A DNA stretch of 64,000 bases from CAZLMG01 sp964560765 (GCA_964560765.1 CAZLMG010000003.1:1-64000), one strand, 5' to 3'. Numbered from the stretch's first letter, positions 44,008-52,955 are shown. Notes: a model not told the origin generated them from the sequence alone. Program-made: numbers and translations.

Positions 44008-45366
44008 CTATTGCTGCTTAAAACCAAGGGTCAATGAGGTGAATGCTGGAAATCCGGTCGCTCCGAACCAATCCTCAGTCAATTCATAGGCGGCGTTTTC
44101 AGGATGCATCACGAAAGCGGTATGCGCATCAGTACTTACCTGGATCCCTTCACCCGTGCAGGTCGAGGACTCAGTGCTGGCGGCAACGCCGTTGCAAGCT
44201 GCCGTCGTGGCTTCGTTAACCGCCGTCCAGCTCGCCGCCAAGTTAGGATCGCTGCATTCACCATCGCCAGGACAGGTTAGATCATAGGAGTAAGTCACGG
44301 CACCCGCATCGCCAGAACCGCCATCAATCGTCCAGAAGTGCCCTCGCGCCACATCGTCAAAGAACTCGTTTGCTGCCTCTTTGCTAATGTCTGAATGAGC
44401 ACCAAAAAAATTCGAAACTTCCGAAAACAAATAGTCCTCGGTGATGGTCCCCTTAGCGTAGCCGACACCAGCTCGGTTCCAACCGATCGAATTTCGCCTG
44501 TTTTCTTCTACGTCAGAGTAGGAAACCCGCATGCGCTGAAACTTACCCTCATAAAAGACTTCACCCGTCTCGCGATTGATACCAACGCGAACGGCGTCGG
44601 TTGGGGTCGGTCGCCCGCTGGCCGTCAAAATGGCTACACCGAAACGCTGGCCGCTATCGCGCAGCAAAAGTTTGATCGTTTCATCAAGACCACTGTCGTT
44701 AGACGCATGAATCAGAATGCTGCCATCCCAGTTCTCGCCTCCGAACGCCGCTGGGGCCTTTGAGGTGACCTTGACATTGACATCCGTACCTTCGGGCAAC
44801 ATTTCGTCAAGCTGCTGGTCGCTCAAGCCGAGCTCATTCTTCCAGCAAGCCCGCACCTTCGTCGCATCAAATGGTACCGACTGCTCTTGACCGCTGAAGT
44901 CCAGGTACTCCTCGCTGACAAAGCAAGCATATAGCTTGGTACCGGTGATCGTGCCAACGAATGTCGAGTTATTACCGGTGTCAGAACTGAGCATGCAGAA
45001 GAAATGCTGAAGGGCAGCACGAGGGTGGGTGCGATTCAGCATGAATACATCGCCTTCGTAGGGAGATTTGTGCTCATCGCCATCGCCAGTCTGCCAGCGA
45101 GGATAGCCCGTATCACCCACACAATAGTCCTCCGCATGCCACCCTTCGTGCGTCGTCAGGGTGGCAGTGGTTGTGCCAACATGCTCACCGGCACTGGTGA
45201 CCGCCAGAGCCGCGATACTTAGCGCACCAATGGGGTTCTTCATGTGCTCCGTGATCACCGGCTCTTGTTCCTCTGATTCCTCCTCCTTCTTCTCACCACA
45301 ACTGGTCAGAGTTACAGCCAAGAGTAGCCATAAGACACTTGTCCACGCATGACGCTGAAATAACAT
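44008..45366 (-). CDS. putative lipoprotein, acidic, of unknown function
   Basis: The 452-residue product has signal sequence and lipobox LTSC, then a very acidic stretch (EKKEEESEEQE) right after the cysteine. The remainder contains about ten cysteines and beta-rich segments such as VGINRETGEVFYEGKFQRMRV, but no motif I can name. The start has a near-perfect AGGAGGGTG. It is preceded in the same direction by a smaller lipoprotein gene ending 247 nt upstream, past its own terminator. Confidence 0.75.
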   Translation of the reverse strand: MLFQRHAWTSVLWLLLAVTLTSCGEKKEEESEEQEPVITEHMKNPIGALSIAALAVTSAGEHVGTTTATLTTHEGWHAEDYCVGDTGYPRWQTGDGDEHKSPYEGDVFMLNRTHPRAALQHFFCMLSSDTGNNSTFVGTITGTKLYACFVSEEYLDFSGQEQSVPFDATKVRACWKNELGLSDQQLDEMLPEGTDVNVKVTSKAPAAFGGENWDGSILIHASNDSGLDETIKLLLRDSGQRFGVAILTASGRPTPTDAVRVGINRETGEVFYEGKFQRMRVSYSDVEENRRNSIGWNRAGVGYAKGTITEDYLFSEVSNFFGAHSDISKEAANEFFDDVARGHFWTIDGGSGDAGAVTYSYDLTCPGDGECSDPNLAASWTAVNEATTAACNGVAASTESSTCTGEGIQVSTDAHTAFVMHPENAAYELTEDWFGATGFPAFTSLTLGFKQQ

Positions 45367-45554
45367 GACACCCTCCTGACGATACGAATACTTCCGGACG
45401 AATAGAGGCTCGATTCAATACTATAACTGAAGAAGAGCATGGATTTGGCGGGTCCCAGCGAATCCAACATGTAACTGACCGTCATTGTGGATTCTTACAC
45501 ACGAATTTGTTCGAAACTCAAACTGGCCACTGGCGGACCCGTGGAAAACGAAAT

Positions 45555-45583
45555 GGCCAGGCGCGATTTCCATCGGCCTGGCC
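45555..45583 (-). terminator. intrinsic terminator of the 45.6-kb lipoprotein gene
   Basis: An 8-bp perfect stem (GGCCAGGC / GCCTGGCC) lies about 30 nt downstream of the minus-strand stop and is followed on that strand by ATTTCGTTTTCC, which is moderately T-rich. Confidence 0.65.
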
Positions 45584-45613
45584 CCCCATCTACTGAACTA
45601 CGAATCCGACACA

Positions 45614-46267
45614 TTAGAATCCAATAACGGATTCCAACCTTGTGCGCTCAAGCATGTCATTCAGCTTGGAAACTTTACCGATGGCACAGCTGCGGTAACT
45701 GGTTTGCGGGTTGCGGGTACAAAGCACCGCATTTTCCCAATTATCGTCGGCGAAAAAGGTCGAAACTTTGCCACCTTCATCGATGACTTGCTGCATCTCG
45801 GGCGCCTCATGAAATTCCAACTGAATATCTAACTCCTTAGCGAGGGCCTTATTGAAGCCAACATCGACCCGTGCCGTATGTACGAAGTAAGACATGCCTT
45901 GATAGACCCACGGGCAGGTAGTTTCGGTACAAGGGGCTGGCAACGAATCTGAGTCATAGAAACTGCAAGCCACGAGCGCAGCCTCTTTGGCGCACGTCAC
46001 TGTAAAGCCATCCCTTGACTTCAAGGTGTATAGTTCTGAGCGATTTGCACGATCGTACTCATATTGAACATTTTCGACACCCTCCCGATGTAGCCGATCG
46101 AGGGCATACCAGATGATCATGCCAGAGATTTGCACATTCGCCTTAGATCGGTACCAGCCACTGTGCGAGTCCAGTCCCGAGCTTGCCTCTTCTGATTTGC
46201 TGCAGCCGACGTTGATTAAAAGTGATGAGATGCCGATGAAGGCGATGACTAGATTCGATGCTTTCAT
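45614..46267 (-). CDS. putative lipoprotein of unknown function
   Basis: The 217-residue product has a hydrophobic signal and lipobox NVGC, then a polar region starting SKSEEASSG. Seven further cysteines, several closely spaced (CTETTCPW), suggest disulfide bonding. No known domain. GAGGAAGAG precedes the ATG by about 4 nt. A palindrome about 90 nt upstream may be its operator. Confidence 0.75.
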   Translation of the reverse strand: MKASNLVIAFIGISSLLINVGCSKSEEASSGLDSHSGWYRSKANVQISGMIIWYALDRLHREGVENVQYEYDRANRSELYTLKSRDGFTVTCAKEAALVACSFYDSDSLPAPCTETTCPWVYQGMSYFVHTARVDVGFNKALAKELDIQLEFHEAPEMQQVIDEGGKVSTFFADDNWENAVLCTRNPQTSYRSCAIGKVSKLNDMLERTRLESVIGF

Positions 46268-46353
46268 TTTACTCTTCCTCTACATTCAGTTTATTCATGG
46301 CAAAGCACTTTGTTTCACGCCGCTAACTAAAGCAAAAGACCAGCCAAATCAAT

Positions 46354-46373
46354 CGTTTACACGACTGTAAACG
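46354..46373. promoter_or_regulatory. perfect palindrome, candidate operator or hairpin
   Basis: CGTTTACA CGAC TGTAAACG is an 8-bp perfect inverted repeat with a 4-nt centre. It lies upstream of the 45.6-kb lipoprotein gene and downstream of the metzincin gene, so it could be a regulator binding site for the former or a 3' hairpin for the latter; no T-run follows on either strand. Confidence 0.4.
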
Positions 46374-46522
46374 CCCGCCATAGGAGTTTGCGGTGATTAT
46401 CTGCATCACACCATGGCAGCAGCGTGCGTTGGTGCTGTCCACTGGCGATAGATCCCAGTCGGTTGCTCATGAATTTGTCAGTTGCTGGAGGCTCAAGAGT
46501 TGGCGCAAGAGGGAACGAACGC

Positions 46523-48394
46523 TCAATGCAAAACACCGGAAGTGACGCGGAGCCAAACGAAGTATGGACCAGCGAAGTCAATGACGAAAGGCACGGGCTT
46601 GCTGCGGTCAAAAATGTCGCTCTGCAGACCAATTCGTATGTCCATACCTATGTGCCGCTTGAAGGCAAAGGAACAGTGCCAGGCTTCTAGGGAGCCACTA
46701 TCTTGAATGTCGAGTACGGGATTCAACAGGCAGGACTGGGTGGCGTCTTCATGGCGAATCGTCAGAATAGCGATGTCTTGTTGCCGCCAGATACAAATGG
46801 TTTGATCATGTAAAAATCGACCACATCGCATTTGATCTTCTGGAATCACGACGGCGCTCGCCAGTCTTGGGTGAATCAACCATGATTCGCTTGCGTGGTC
46901 CTGAGCCAACTGTCGATCAGTTACATGCACTTCCTCGCGTTGTTGCGGCGATAGAATCCAAGTGCTCAGATCAAATTGAACCTGATCACCATCTCGGCAA
47001 GGAGATATGCGCTTAGCCAATTCGTCACCAAAGTCCGCCCCTGGCTCAAGCCATGAGAGGGAGAAAAACCTGGAAGAATAATTGAATGTTCGCGAGCGAA
47101 ACAGAGTTTGAGACTGGCTCTGACAGTTAGCCACAATCTGTACTGGCGGAGTGCCTGGAAGATTACCGTTGAATTTGGCCTTAATTAAAAAATTGCGATT
47201 CACCCAGCGATTAACGACGCGCGACTCGTGAAAGTATTTTCTAGCGCCGAGTCGCGCCGGCTTCTTAAATATTTCCAGTTGATTCTCCGATTGGGAGACT
47301 TGGAAGGCAGGTGGAGACAGGCCATTTACCAAATCAGTCGGCGCTGCATGCTGATTGGAGTTTGCAAGCGAGATGACCTGGCGGTCCGCACCCAAGGGAA
47401 AAGACATGGAACTGCTGCGATTGGCGGGAATCGAAACAGAGTCGAGCCCAAGTTCACGGCTGATGCTGGCCTCGCTGAAAATGCCATTGAGAAATATTCC
47501 CTCCATAACACATGTGGATTGACACAAAGATAGCTCGCGCCAGCGATCGATCGCAAATGCACCGGCAAATAGTTGCTGACGAAATCGTTTGCTGGGCACG
47601 ACATGGCGCGTCAGCATCGCCGTTTCAAAAAATCGACGAACCTCTTCTGGGTCCATGATGGTTCCTGGCACATGCGGCACGCCAAACACGTGACCAAACT
47701 CATGCGTCAGCTGCATCTGTGCCTCTAAGTGGTCTTGGTAGCTGAGCCTCTCAGAGTGATCAGCAAGGACTATGGCGCCGCGAGCCCGGCCCGAAACAGT
47801 GGCACCAGACTGCAGGTATACGGATCCGGCAGCGGTAGCTGGCTCTTGGCCGATTTGCTTGTGGGCGAAGAGGGGTTTTGTGCCGAAATGAACTTCTAGA
47901 TTGGCATCGCCGCAATCCTGAACAAAGAGCATCGTATCGGGAAAGAGCGACTGCAGTCGTTCCACATCAGCATCAATCGGGAATCGGGGAATCTTCGTCA
48001 AATCAATGAGGCCAGAGAATTGGTACTTAAACGCACTCCGCCACCGATGCGGCTTGAACTCTAGGTCCAGAAATTCAGTATTCAGCGTCTCTGATCTCAA
48101 TATTTGCGGCTGAATATCTTTGGCCGCCAAATAGTAGATCCAGTTGAAGTAGGACCGCCACGTTGTGTACTCGAGGATCTCCCGAGCCTCCGTTGGATTG
48201 TCGCCAAGTGTTGATTGTACAGTTTCCGATGCGAGCAAGCATACTTTTAGAGGAGTGTTCGCATCGAGGAACCACGCTTCATGCCCATCGCTCATGTTTT
48301 GAACGTCCGACACCGTATGGCGGTGCTTGCAGGATGCAAGGCAGACCATGGTCAACAGGCAAAGCGCCAGGAATCGTAAGAGGAGGCTCATCAT
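46523..48394 (-). CDS. metzincin-type zinc metallopeptidase lipoprotein
   Basis: The 623-residue protein has lipobox LASC (Cys22), a prodomain-like region, then the extended zinc motif HEFGHVFGVPH (His231, Glu232, His235, His241) followed by Met247 in IMDP, the metzincin Met-turn. It is therefore expected to be an active, membrane-anchored protease facing the periplasm or exterior. About 370 residues after the catalytic domain are unassigned and contain further cysteines. Its ATG overlaps the stop of the TIGR02147 gene as ATGA, pointing to coupled translation. It is the last gene of a three-gene operon and is paralogous to the first. Confidence 0.85.
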   Translation of the reverse strand: MMSLLLRFLALCLLTMVCLASCKHRHTVSDVQNMSDGHEAWFLDANTPLKVCLLASETVQSTLGDNPTEAREILEYTTWRSYFNWIYYLAAKDIQPQILRSETLNTEFLDLEFKPHRWRSAFKYQFSGLIDLTKIPRFPIDADVERLQSLFPDTMLFVQDCGDANLEVHFGTKPLFAHKQIGQEPATAAGSVYLQSGATVSGRARGAIVLADHSERLSYQDHLEAQMQLTHEFGHVFGVPHVPGTIMDPEEVRRFFETAMLTRHVVPSKRFRQQLFAGAFAIDRWRELSLCQSTCVMEGIFLNGIFSEASISRELGLDSVSIPANRSSSMSFPLGADRQVISLANSNQHAAPTDLVNGLSPPAFQVSQSENQLEIFKKPARLGARKYFHESRVVNRWVNRNFLIKAKFNGNLPGTPPVQIVANCQSQSQTLFRSRTFNYSSRFFSLSWLEPGADFGDELAKRISPCRDGDQVQFDLSTWILSPQQREEVHVTDRQLAQDHASESWLIHPRLASAVVIPEDQMRCGRFLHDQTICIWRQQDIAILTIRHEDATQSCLLNPVLDIQDSGSLEAWHCSFAFKRHIGMDIRIGLQSDIFDRSKPVPFVIDFAGPYFVWLRVTSGVLH

Positions 48395-49323
48395 CCGACC
48401 TTGCCAGGTTTCGAAGATGTCGCGGCCTCCGATGCGGCAAGATTCCGTCGTTCTTCATCTGAAGAAAGTGGTCCGGTCAGTCGAAAAAATTGAATCGCAA
48501 AATGATAAGTTTCATCCCCGCCGCTGACTTGCGTCATGGCGATGAACTTCTCTCGGAATTCTGCGATCAGCGCTTGCGCCTGCTTGAGTTGGGAGGCGCT
48601 GATGGTAAGGGTTGCTCCCGTAAAGAAACGCTCGTCTGGATCCTGGATATGGATCGCCTGCTGTCCCAATTTCATCATCTGGCTGTGCCATCCGCGCACC
48701 GCCTTGATGGAGACATTATCACGTGTCCGGTGACTCGCTGTGTTTCTCTGCCACCCGCCGTTGCCATCGTCGATGAGAAATTCTTCCTCCTTCAGGATTT
48801 CGATGGCTTCTTCAATTTCATTACTGGTGATGCGAGAGCCCAGCCGTTTGCTGATCCACTCTGCGTTGCATTGAAAATCAGCCAGGTTTGTCATTTCCAG
48901 AATGGCCATGGTGTACCACTTGGAAAAGACAGATTTCGCTTGGGCGCTGATAGTCGTCATATCCGCTGGCGCAGTAATCGCCTGCATCTTTTCGAAAAGA
49001 TGGGATCTTTCCAGCGATGAATCCGACTTCTCATAGCCCACCATCAATTGGGCGTAAGCATGTTCGGCCGGGCTCCACTTCAACGCCTCGCTCAACCGAT
49101 CTAGGATTTCAGGAGTCGGCAGGCGCTTGCCACTTGCAAACCAAGTGAACATGGAAGGCGACTTAACTCCACTCTGTCGGCAAAGGTAGCGCAGGGAAAA
49201 CGTCCTTGAATTGGCCTTACTATGAGCGAGGAAAGCAGAAAAATAGGACGCAAATGAGCGGTGATCAAAGATTCTGACCCCGCCATTGGCTGTCATTGAT
49301 GGCTGCAGCTCACTCAACGGCAT
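48391..49323 (-). CDS. TIGR02147-family regulator-like protein
   Basis: The 310-residue protein has the TIGR02147 pattern: FDHRSFASYFSAFLAHSKAN, then SLRYLCRQSGVKSPSMFTWF and SGKRLPTPEILDRLSEALKW, an HTH-like N-terminal part followed by a DUF4423-type helical domain with YTMAILEMTNLADF and EEAIEILKEEEFLI. The family is enriched in Fibrobacter and Bdellovibrio-type genomes and is thought to be regulatory; no target is established. The ATG chosen overlaps the upstream gene by 10 nt, and the stop overlaps the metzincin ATG. A start nine codons later is possible. Confidence 0.85.
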   Translation of the reverse strand: MPLSELQPSMTANGGVRIFDHRSFASYFSAFLAHSKANSRTFSLRYLCRQSGVKSPSMFTWFASGKRLPTPEILDRLSEALKWSPAEHAYAQLMVGYEKSDSSLERSHLFEKMQAITAPADMTTISAQAKSVFSKWYTMAILEMTNLADFQCNAEWISKRLGSRITSNEIEEAIEILKEEEFLIDDGNGGWQRNTASHRTRDNVSIKAVRGWHSQMMKLGQQAIHIQDPDERFFTGATLTISASQLKQAQALIAEFREKFIAMTQVSGGDETYHFAIQFFRLTGPLSSDEERRNLAASEAATSSKPGKVG

Positions 49324-50519
49324 CGCTCCATGATTGCCTGCAACCGCTCCCGGATAAGTTCGGGTTGCCAAGGTGTCGGGCATTCGGCATCCGTTGCCAG
49401 AAATAGCAACTCTTCTGCTTGCGGGCAGCGTAAACTTACCGACGCACGCACGTTGCCGGTATTGATTCTGACACTCTCATAAACGACTAGATCCGCGTCG
49501 CCAACTTTGACGTTGCGAAATTCCTCGATGAGTTTCTGCTCAAAAAATGTGCGTTGTCTTGCATCCATGGCGAACACTTCTCTCTGATTCGACTGAACGG
49601 ATGGTGCTGCCCTCCAATTTGAGGACCAAACTGGATCCTCGGAGCCGATGGTAAAGTGATCTTTGCGGACGATCAACGGAACGGGACCAGAGCCGAGAAA
49701 GCAGCCGGAAACATGGCTTCTGCCGTGACTGTCAGTGGTCATGAGTTGATATTCATCATCGATACCACCCTCGACGCGGCGAATGCACTTCTCGTCGCCA
49801 GCTCGATAGCACTCTATGAGTTGCTCAGGGAGCATTTCCATAATCCCGCCGAGCGTTCGGACGTTGCCAAACAGCCCGCCAATCAGGTGCCTCAGCACGG
49901 CTCCCAATTCCTTGGCCGCGCCGTGCTGATTTAGATCGAAGCGGCGCAGGATATCCGCTGGGAAGTCATTTGTCAGAGGCATGGGCGCGATACCCGGCCC
50001 CGCAATCCAAACCAGCGTATGGGGACCCAGATCTAATCGAGAGGAGAATATTCCGCTGATGGCTGAGTCGCGAGTGCGCGTTGCCAGATGGAATTGAAGC
50101 TCTTGGTCGCCCACTTCCGAGCCAATGTAGAATTGCACGGTTGCGTCCGCGCATGAGTCCACCAAGTGGAAGCCCTTTGGAAATCTGCGACCACCATCTT
50201 GTGACAAGATGGCATTGACGTCATGTTGAGCTAGATAATTCTGCCAGCTAGCGAATGCTGACTCGATCTGCTGAGCAAAGTTGATCTTGCTCCCGGTCAC
50301 GTCAGGTCCGAGGTTTAAACAATATCTGACCTCAGCATCAGACTTAAATGGAGAAAGGCGTAGTTGCCTGGCAGCGGGATCGCCATTGTTGCCGCCCACT
50401 GTCTCCAACGGATCGGAATTGGATCTGGTTGATCGACATCCCTGGCCGAGCATAATGATCGCTAGCGCCAAACAGGCGAAGGCGATTTTGATTTTGCAGC
50501 GTAGCACCGTGAACCTCAT
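49314..50519 (-). CDS. degenerate metzincin-like lipoprotein (predicted inactive)
   Basis: The 401-residue product has a signal sequence and lipobox LGQGC. It is a paralogue of the metzincin two genes downstream: both have a shared region before the active site (VQDCGDANLEVHFG against LVDSCADATVQFYIG), and HLIGGLFGNVRTLGGIM (from His211) aligns without gaps with HEFGHVFGVPHVPGTIM. The catalytic Glu and two of three zinc histidines are replaced by Leu, Gly and Arg, while the Met-turn is kept. It may be a decoy, inhibitor or binding partner. The ATG lacks a close ribosome binding site. Confidence 0.8.
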   Translation of the reverse strand: MRFTVLRCKIKIAFACLALAIIMLGQGCRSTRSNSDPLETVGGNNGDPAARQLRLSPFKSDAEVRYCLNLGPDVTGSKINFAQQIESAFASWQNYLAQHDVNAILSQDGGRRFPKGFHLVDSCADATVQFYIGSEVGDQELQFHLATRTRDSAISGIFSSRLDLGPHTLVWIAGPGIAPMPLTNDFPADILRRFDLNQHGAAKELGAVLRHLIGGLFGNVRTLGGIMEMLPEQLIECYRAGDEKCIRRVEGGIDDEYQLMTTDSHGRSHVSGCFLGSGPVPLIVRKDHFTIGSEDPVWSSNWRAAPSVQSNQREVFAMDARQRTFFEQKLIEEFRNVKVGDADLVVYESVRINTGNVRASVSLRCPQAEELLFLATDAECPTPWQPELIRERLQAIMERCR

Positions 50520-50807
50520 CGTCAAACAATCGTATTGCACCCTCGCAGATTGCAAGCGATGAGCCTCCCCGACCGTGTGAGGAATCGGGCGGTTACAAGG
50601 ATGAGGGGTGCTACTTCTAGATGATCGAAACTTGCGATCGTCCAAGATGACGTGCTAACGCACGAGAATCAAACCTAAATTGCCAGGATGCGAGTACGTT
50701 GCCTTGCGCTTGGTAATCCGCAAACGTCCACTCGCGCTCCATACCCCTGATCTCGTTGGATAAAAACTTTAGGCAGTTCTTGCACACCTTCTCGCGCTCG
50801 ACCCTGC

Positions 50808-51312
50808 GGCGCCGTTTACGTGCGAACGGGCAGAAAACGTGGCGCTCAAGCCCAAGAATATCGAGCTTGCCGTAGCTGGAGGCGTACCTCTCGCCGCACT
50901 TACCGCGTGGCAGTGCCTACATGACGTGGGCAAAATAAAACGAGGCCAACGGATCCTTGTCCACGGAGGTGGCGGCAGTGTGGGCAAGTACGTCATTCAA
51001 TTCGCAAAAGCGGTCGGAGCTCATGTCACAACGACGGTCAGTGATTGGGCGATCACTCTGGTCACAGAGCTACTCTTTTCCCTCATCAGCAGGAAGCAGC
51101 GTTCTCTTGCCAAGAAGCATGGGGGACGTTACCGATTTGTGTTCATGAAAGCCAACGGTGAGCAGCTCACTAAGATTTCACAAATGTTCGATGCCGGATC
51201 GCTACGTATTGATAACGATCGCATCTTCGACATCCAAGACTTCGATGCCGCATTTAACTATCAAGCTTCGGGAAAGGCTAAAGGTAAGGTGGTTTTTGCG
51301 ATGAAATTCTGA
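50808..51312 (+). pseudogene. decayed zinc-type alcohol dehydrogenase / quinone oxidoreductase
   Basis: The readable frame contains ENVALKPKN, the cofactor-binding GQRILVHGGGGSVGKYVIQFAKAVGAHV and the family's C-terminal end (ALxY-like AFNYQASGKAKGKVVF). About 115 N-terminal residues are missing, GAVYV upstream is in another frame, and between the Rossmann start and the C-terminal part some 50 expected residues are absent and replaced by an unrelated hydrophobic stretch. It therefore looks like a frameshifted, internally deleted medium-chain oxidoreductase. A long hairpin follows. Confidence 0.8.
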
Positions 51313-51317
51313 TGACT

Positions 51318-51358
51318 GGTCGTCATGCTTGCCATCGGCGGCCCCTGGCATGACGACC
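51318..51358 (+). terminator. long hairpin after the decayed oxidoreductase
   Basis: An 11-bp perfect stem (GGTCGTCATGC / GCATGACGACC) with a 19-nt loop starts 5 nt after the stop codon. It has no T-run but is the longest stem in this part of the window. The minus-strand protease gene ends 40 nt away. Confidence 0.6.
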
Positions 51359-51370
51359 CTTGCTAATTAG

Positions 51371-51394
51371 GCGTTGGCGCTTTCGCGCCAGCGC
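51371..51394 (-). terminator. palindromic hairpin with GAAA loop after the protease gene
   Basis: A 10-bp stem with one G-U pair (GCGTTGGCGC TTTC GCGCCAGCGC on plus; GAAA loop on minus) lies 5 nt past the protease stop. It is nearly the same sequence as the hairpin at 12078-12101. Confidence 0.6.
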
Positions 51395-51398
51395 CCAT

Positions 51399-52883
51399 TT
51401 AGTTCCGAACCGACACCGTGACCGGTGCCGCAACAAAAGACTGCAGCGAACCGATGCGAGCCATTGCTTCCACCGAGTAAGCTCCGTCCGGGTACATCGC
51501 GCTCCGCCAGCCAAACCGAGACTTCTTGCCGGGATTCTCTAAGACAACGGTCGCGACATTGGCACCGCTCGCATTGCGAATTCGCACATCCACCGCAGTT
51601 GGCGGCACAGTTCCATGCTGCGTTTCGATATCAAAATAGACCCGACCAGAAACAGGTTGCGCGGGATTGAAGTCTGGCTTCGTAGTTACAGACAGGCTTT
51701 GCGGCTGATTGGCGACAACAATTGTTGTGTACCAAGGACGTGCGTTGTTTTCCTGAGCCAGCGCTACTTCATAGACTCCATCTGCCCAGGCGGTCGTATC
51801 AATATCGGCAACTAGATTGTTAGAGGGTAATTGTCCCGAAGTGATCGGAGTCGTCGAACCCGCCATGCGCACCACATAGCTCAAGTCCACTGGTGAGTCG
51901 TGCTGCAGATTCTCTGCGGCTAATTCAACCGAGCCCTCGACAGCATCCCATAGATTCGGCTTCGCTAGTTTTACTTGCCGGGTAAATGGCTGAACTCGCA
52001 GTTGATAGTTGCTATTGCCGACACCGCTGATATCGGAGTAGGCGATTCGGAAGTATCCTTGCTCACCCCAATCTGTTCCCCAACTATTCTTGACGATCCA
52101 TGCCTGAACGATATCGTCATACCCAACAATTGTTACCGCATGCCCGCCGAGGGAGCTGCCTGTAACACGCTTGTAGACCCCTCCCTTGTAGAAAGTGAAG
52201 TCCTCATAGACGGTCATAGTGGTAACGACTGGCCCTTGCTGCAATGCGCGTTTCAAATTCGACTTGCTGATCGTTGTGTACCCGGTAATAAGGAACGACC
52301 TTGCAACCCGCTCGCCACAAACAGCTGACGATTCGACGTCAATCCCTAGACGGCCGCTTGTGTAAGACAGGCATGATTCATCAGGAGTACCGCGTCCCTG
52401 CAAGGACGTCATGGCGCCAGAAACATAGGCACCGGCATTGCAGCTACCAATGCGAGAGAACAGATACTGTTCCGAAAGGTCAAAATTGAGATCAGGAAAC
52501 ATTCCTGTCACGTTCAATTGTCCCTCGAGTGCTGCAACTGCAGCAAATGCCACACAGCTGCCACATCGGCCTTGGTTGCGCACGGGCGATAGCCAATTGA
52601 CGCCATCTCGGTCCCGCCAGTCAAATGTCTCTGGAAGGTCTGCTGGAGTGTACGTGCTCACGTCGAATGCATCGCTGTCTGCCGGCACGGCATCGCGCAA
52701 TCCAAAAGGGCCGGCACCAGAAGCCGAGCCTAAATACATCTCTGTAGCTGTGGTCGATCCGGCTCGCCACCGAGCTTCATCTTGCGCCGCCAGCTTCGAT
52801 TGTAGATCCGCAAGGCTCAGCCCCGTCGCTTGCGCCAGAAGCGGCGTCAGCCACGCGATGATAGCTCCAACCATAAATTTCAT
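51399..52883 (-). CDS. secreted papain-family (C1) cysteine protease with C-terminal beta domains
   Basis: The 494-residue product has a signal peptide (MKFMVGAIIAWLTPLLAQA) and a short prodomain. The mature protease has oxyanion Gln104 and nucleophile Cys110 in NQGRCGSCVAFAA, His248 in GGHAVTIVGYDD and Asn266 in VKNSWGTDWGEQGYF, an intact papain triad. The last 190 residues look like two beta-sandwich modules that may bind substrate or the cell surface. GGAGG lies 5 nt before the ATG; an A/C homopolymer tract is in the leader. A tandem-hairpin region follows. Confidence 0.9.
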   Translation of the reverse strand: MKFMVGAIIAWLTPLLAQATGLSLADLQSKLAAQDEARWRAGSTTATEMYLGSASGAGPFGLRDAVPADSDAFDVSTYTPADLPETFDWRDRDGVNWLSPVRNQGRCGSCVAFAAVAALEGQLNVTGMFPDLNFDLSEQYLFSRIGSCNAGAYVSGAMTSLQGRGTPDESCLSYTSGRLGIDVESSAVCGERVARSFLITGYTTISKSNLKRALQQGPVVTTMTVYEDFTFYKGGVYKRVTGSSLGGHAVTIVGYDDIVQAWIVKNSWGTDWGEQGYFRIAYSDISGVGNSNYQLRVQPFTRQVKLAKPNLWDAVEGSVELAAENLQHDSPVDLSYVVRMAGSTTPITSGQLPSNNLVADIDTTAWADGVYEVALAQENNARPWYTTIVVANQPQSLSVTTKPDFNPAQPVSGRVYFDIETQHGTVPPTAVDVRIRNASGANVATVVLENPGKKSRFGWRSAMYPDGAYSVEAMARIGSLQSFVAAPVTVSVRN

Positions 52884-52901
52884 AGTGCCTCCAATCATTC
52901 A

Positions 52902-52919
52902 TTTTTTTTTTGGGGGGGG
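52902..52919 (-). repeat. homopolymer tract (C8A10 on the coding strand) in the protease leader
   Basis: Eight C then ten A residues stand about 20 nt before the start codon of the papain-family protease. Tracts of this length are prone to slippage and could alter leader length or translation. Confidence 0.8.
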
Positions 52920-52949
52920 AGCAGGGCGCCAGAATGCTCTGATACGTCG

Positions 52950-52955
52950 ATTATA
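52950..52955 (-). promoter_or_regulatory. -10 element upstream of the papain-family protease
   Basis: On the minus strand an exact TATAAT lies about 70 nt before the protease start codon. The -35 match is poor (TCCCCA at 16-nt spacing). The predicted leader contains the homopolymer tract at 52902-52919. Confidence 0.45.
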
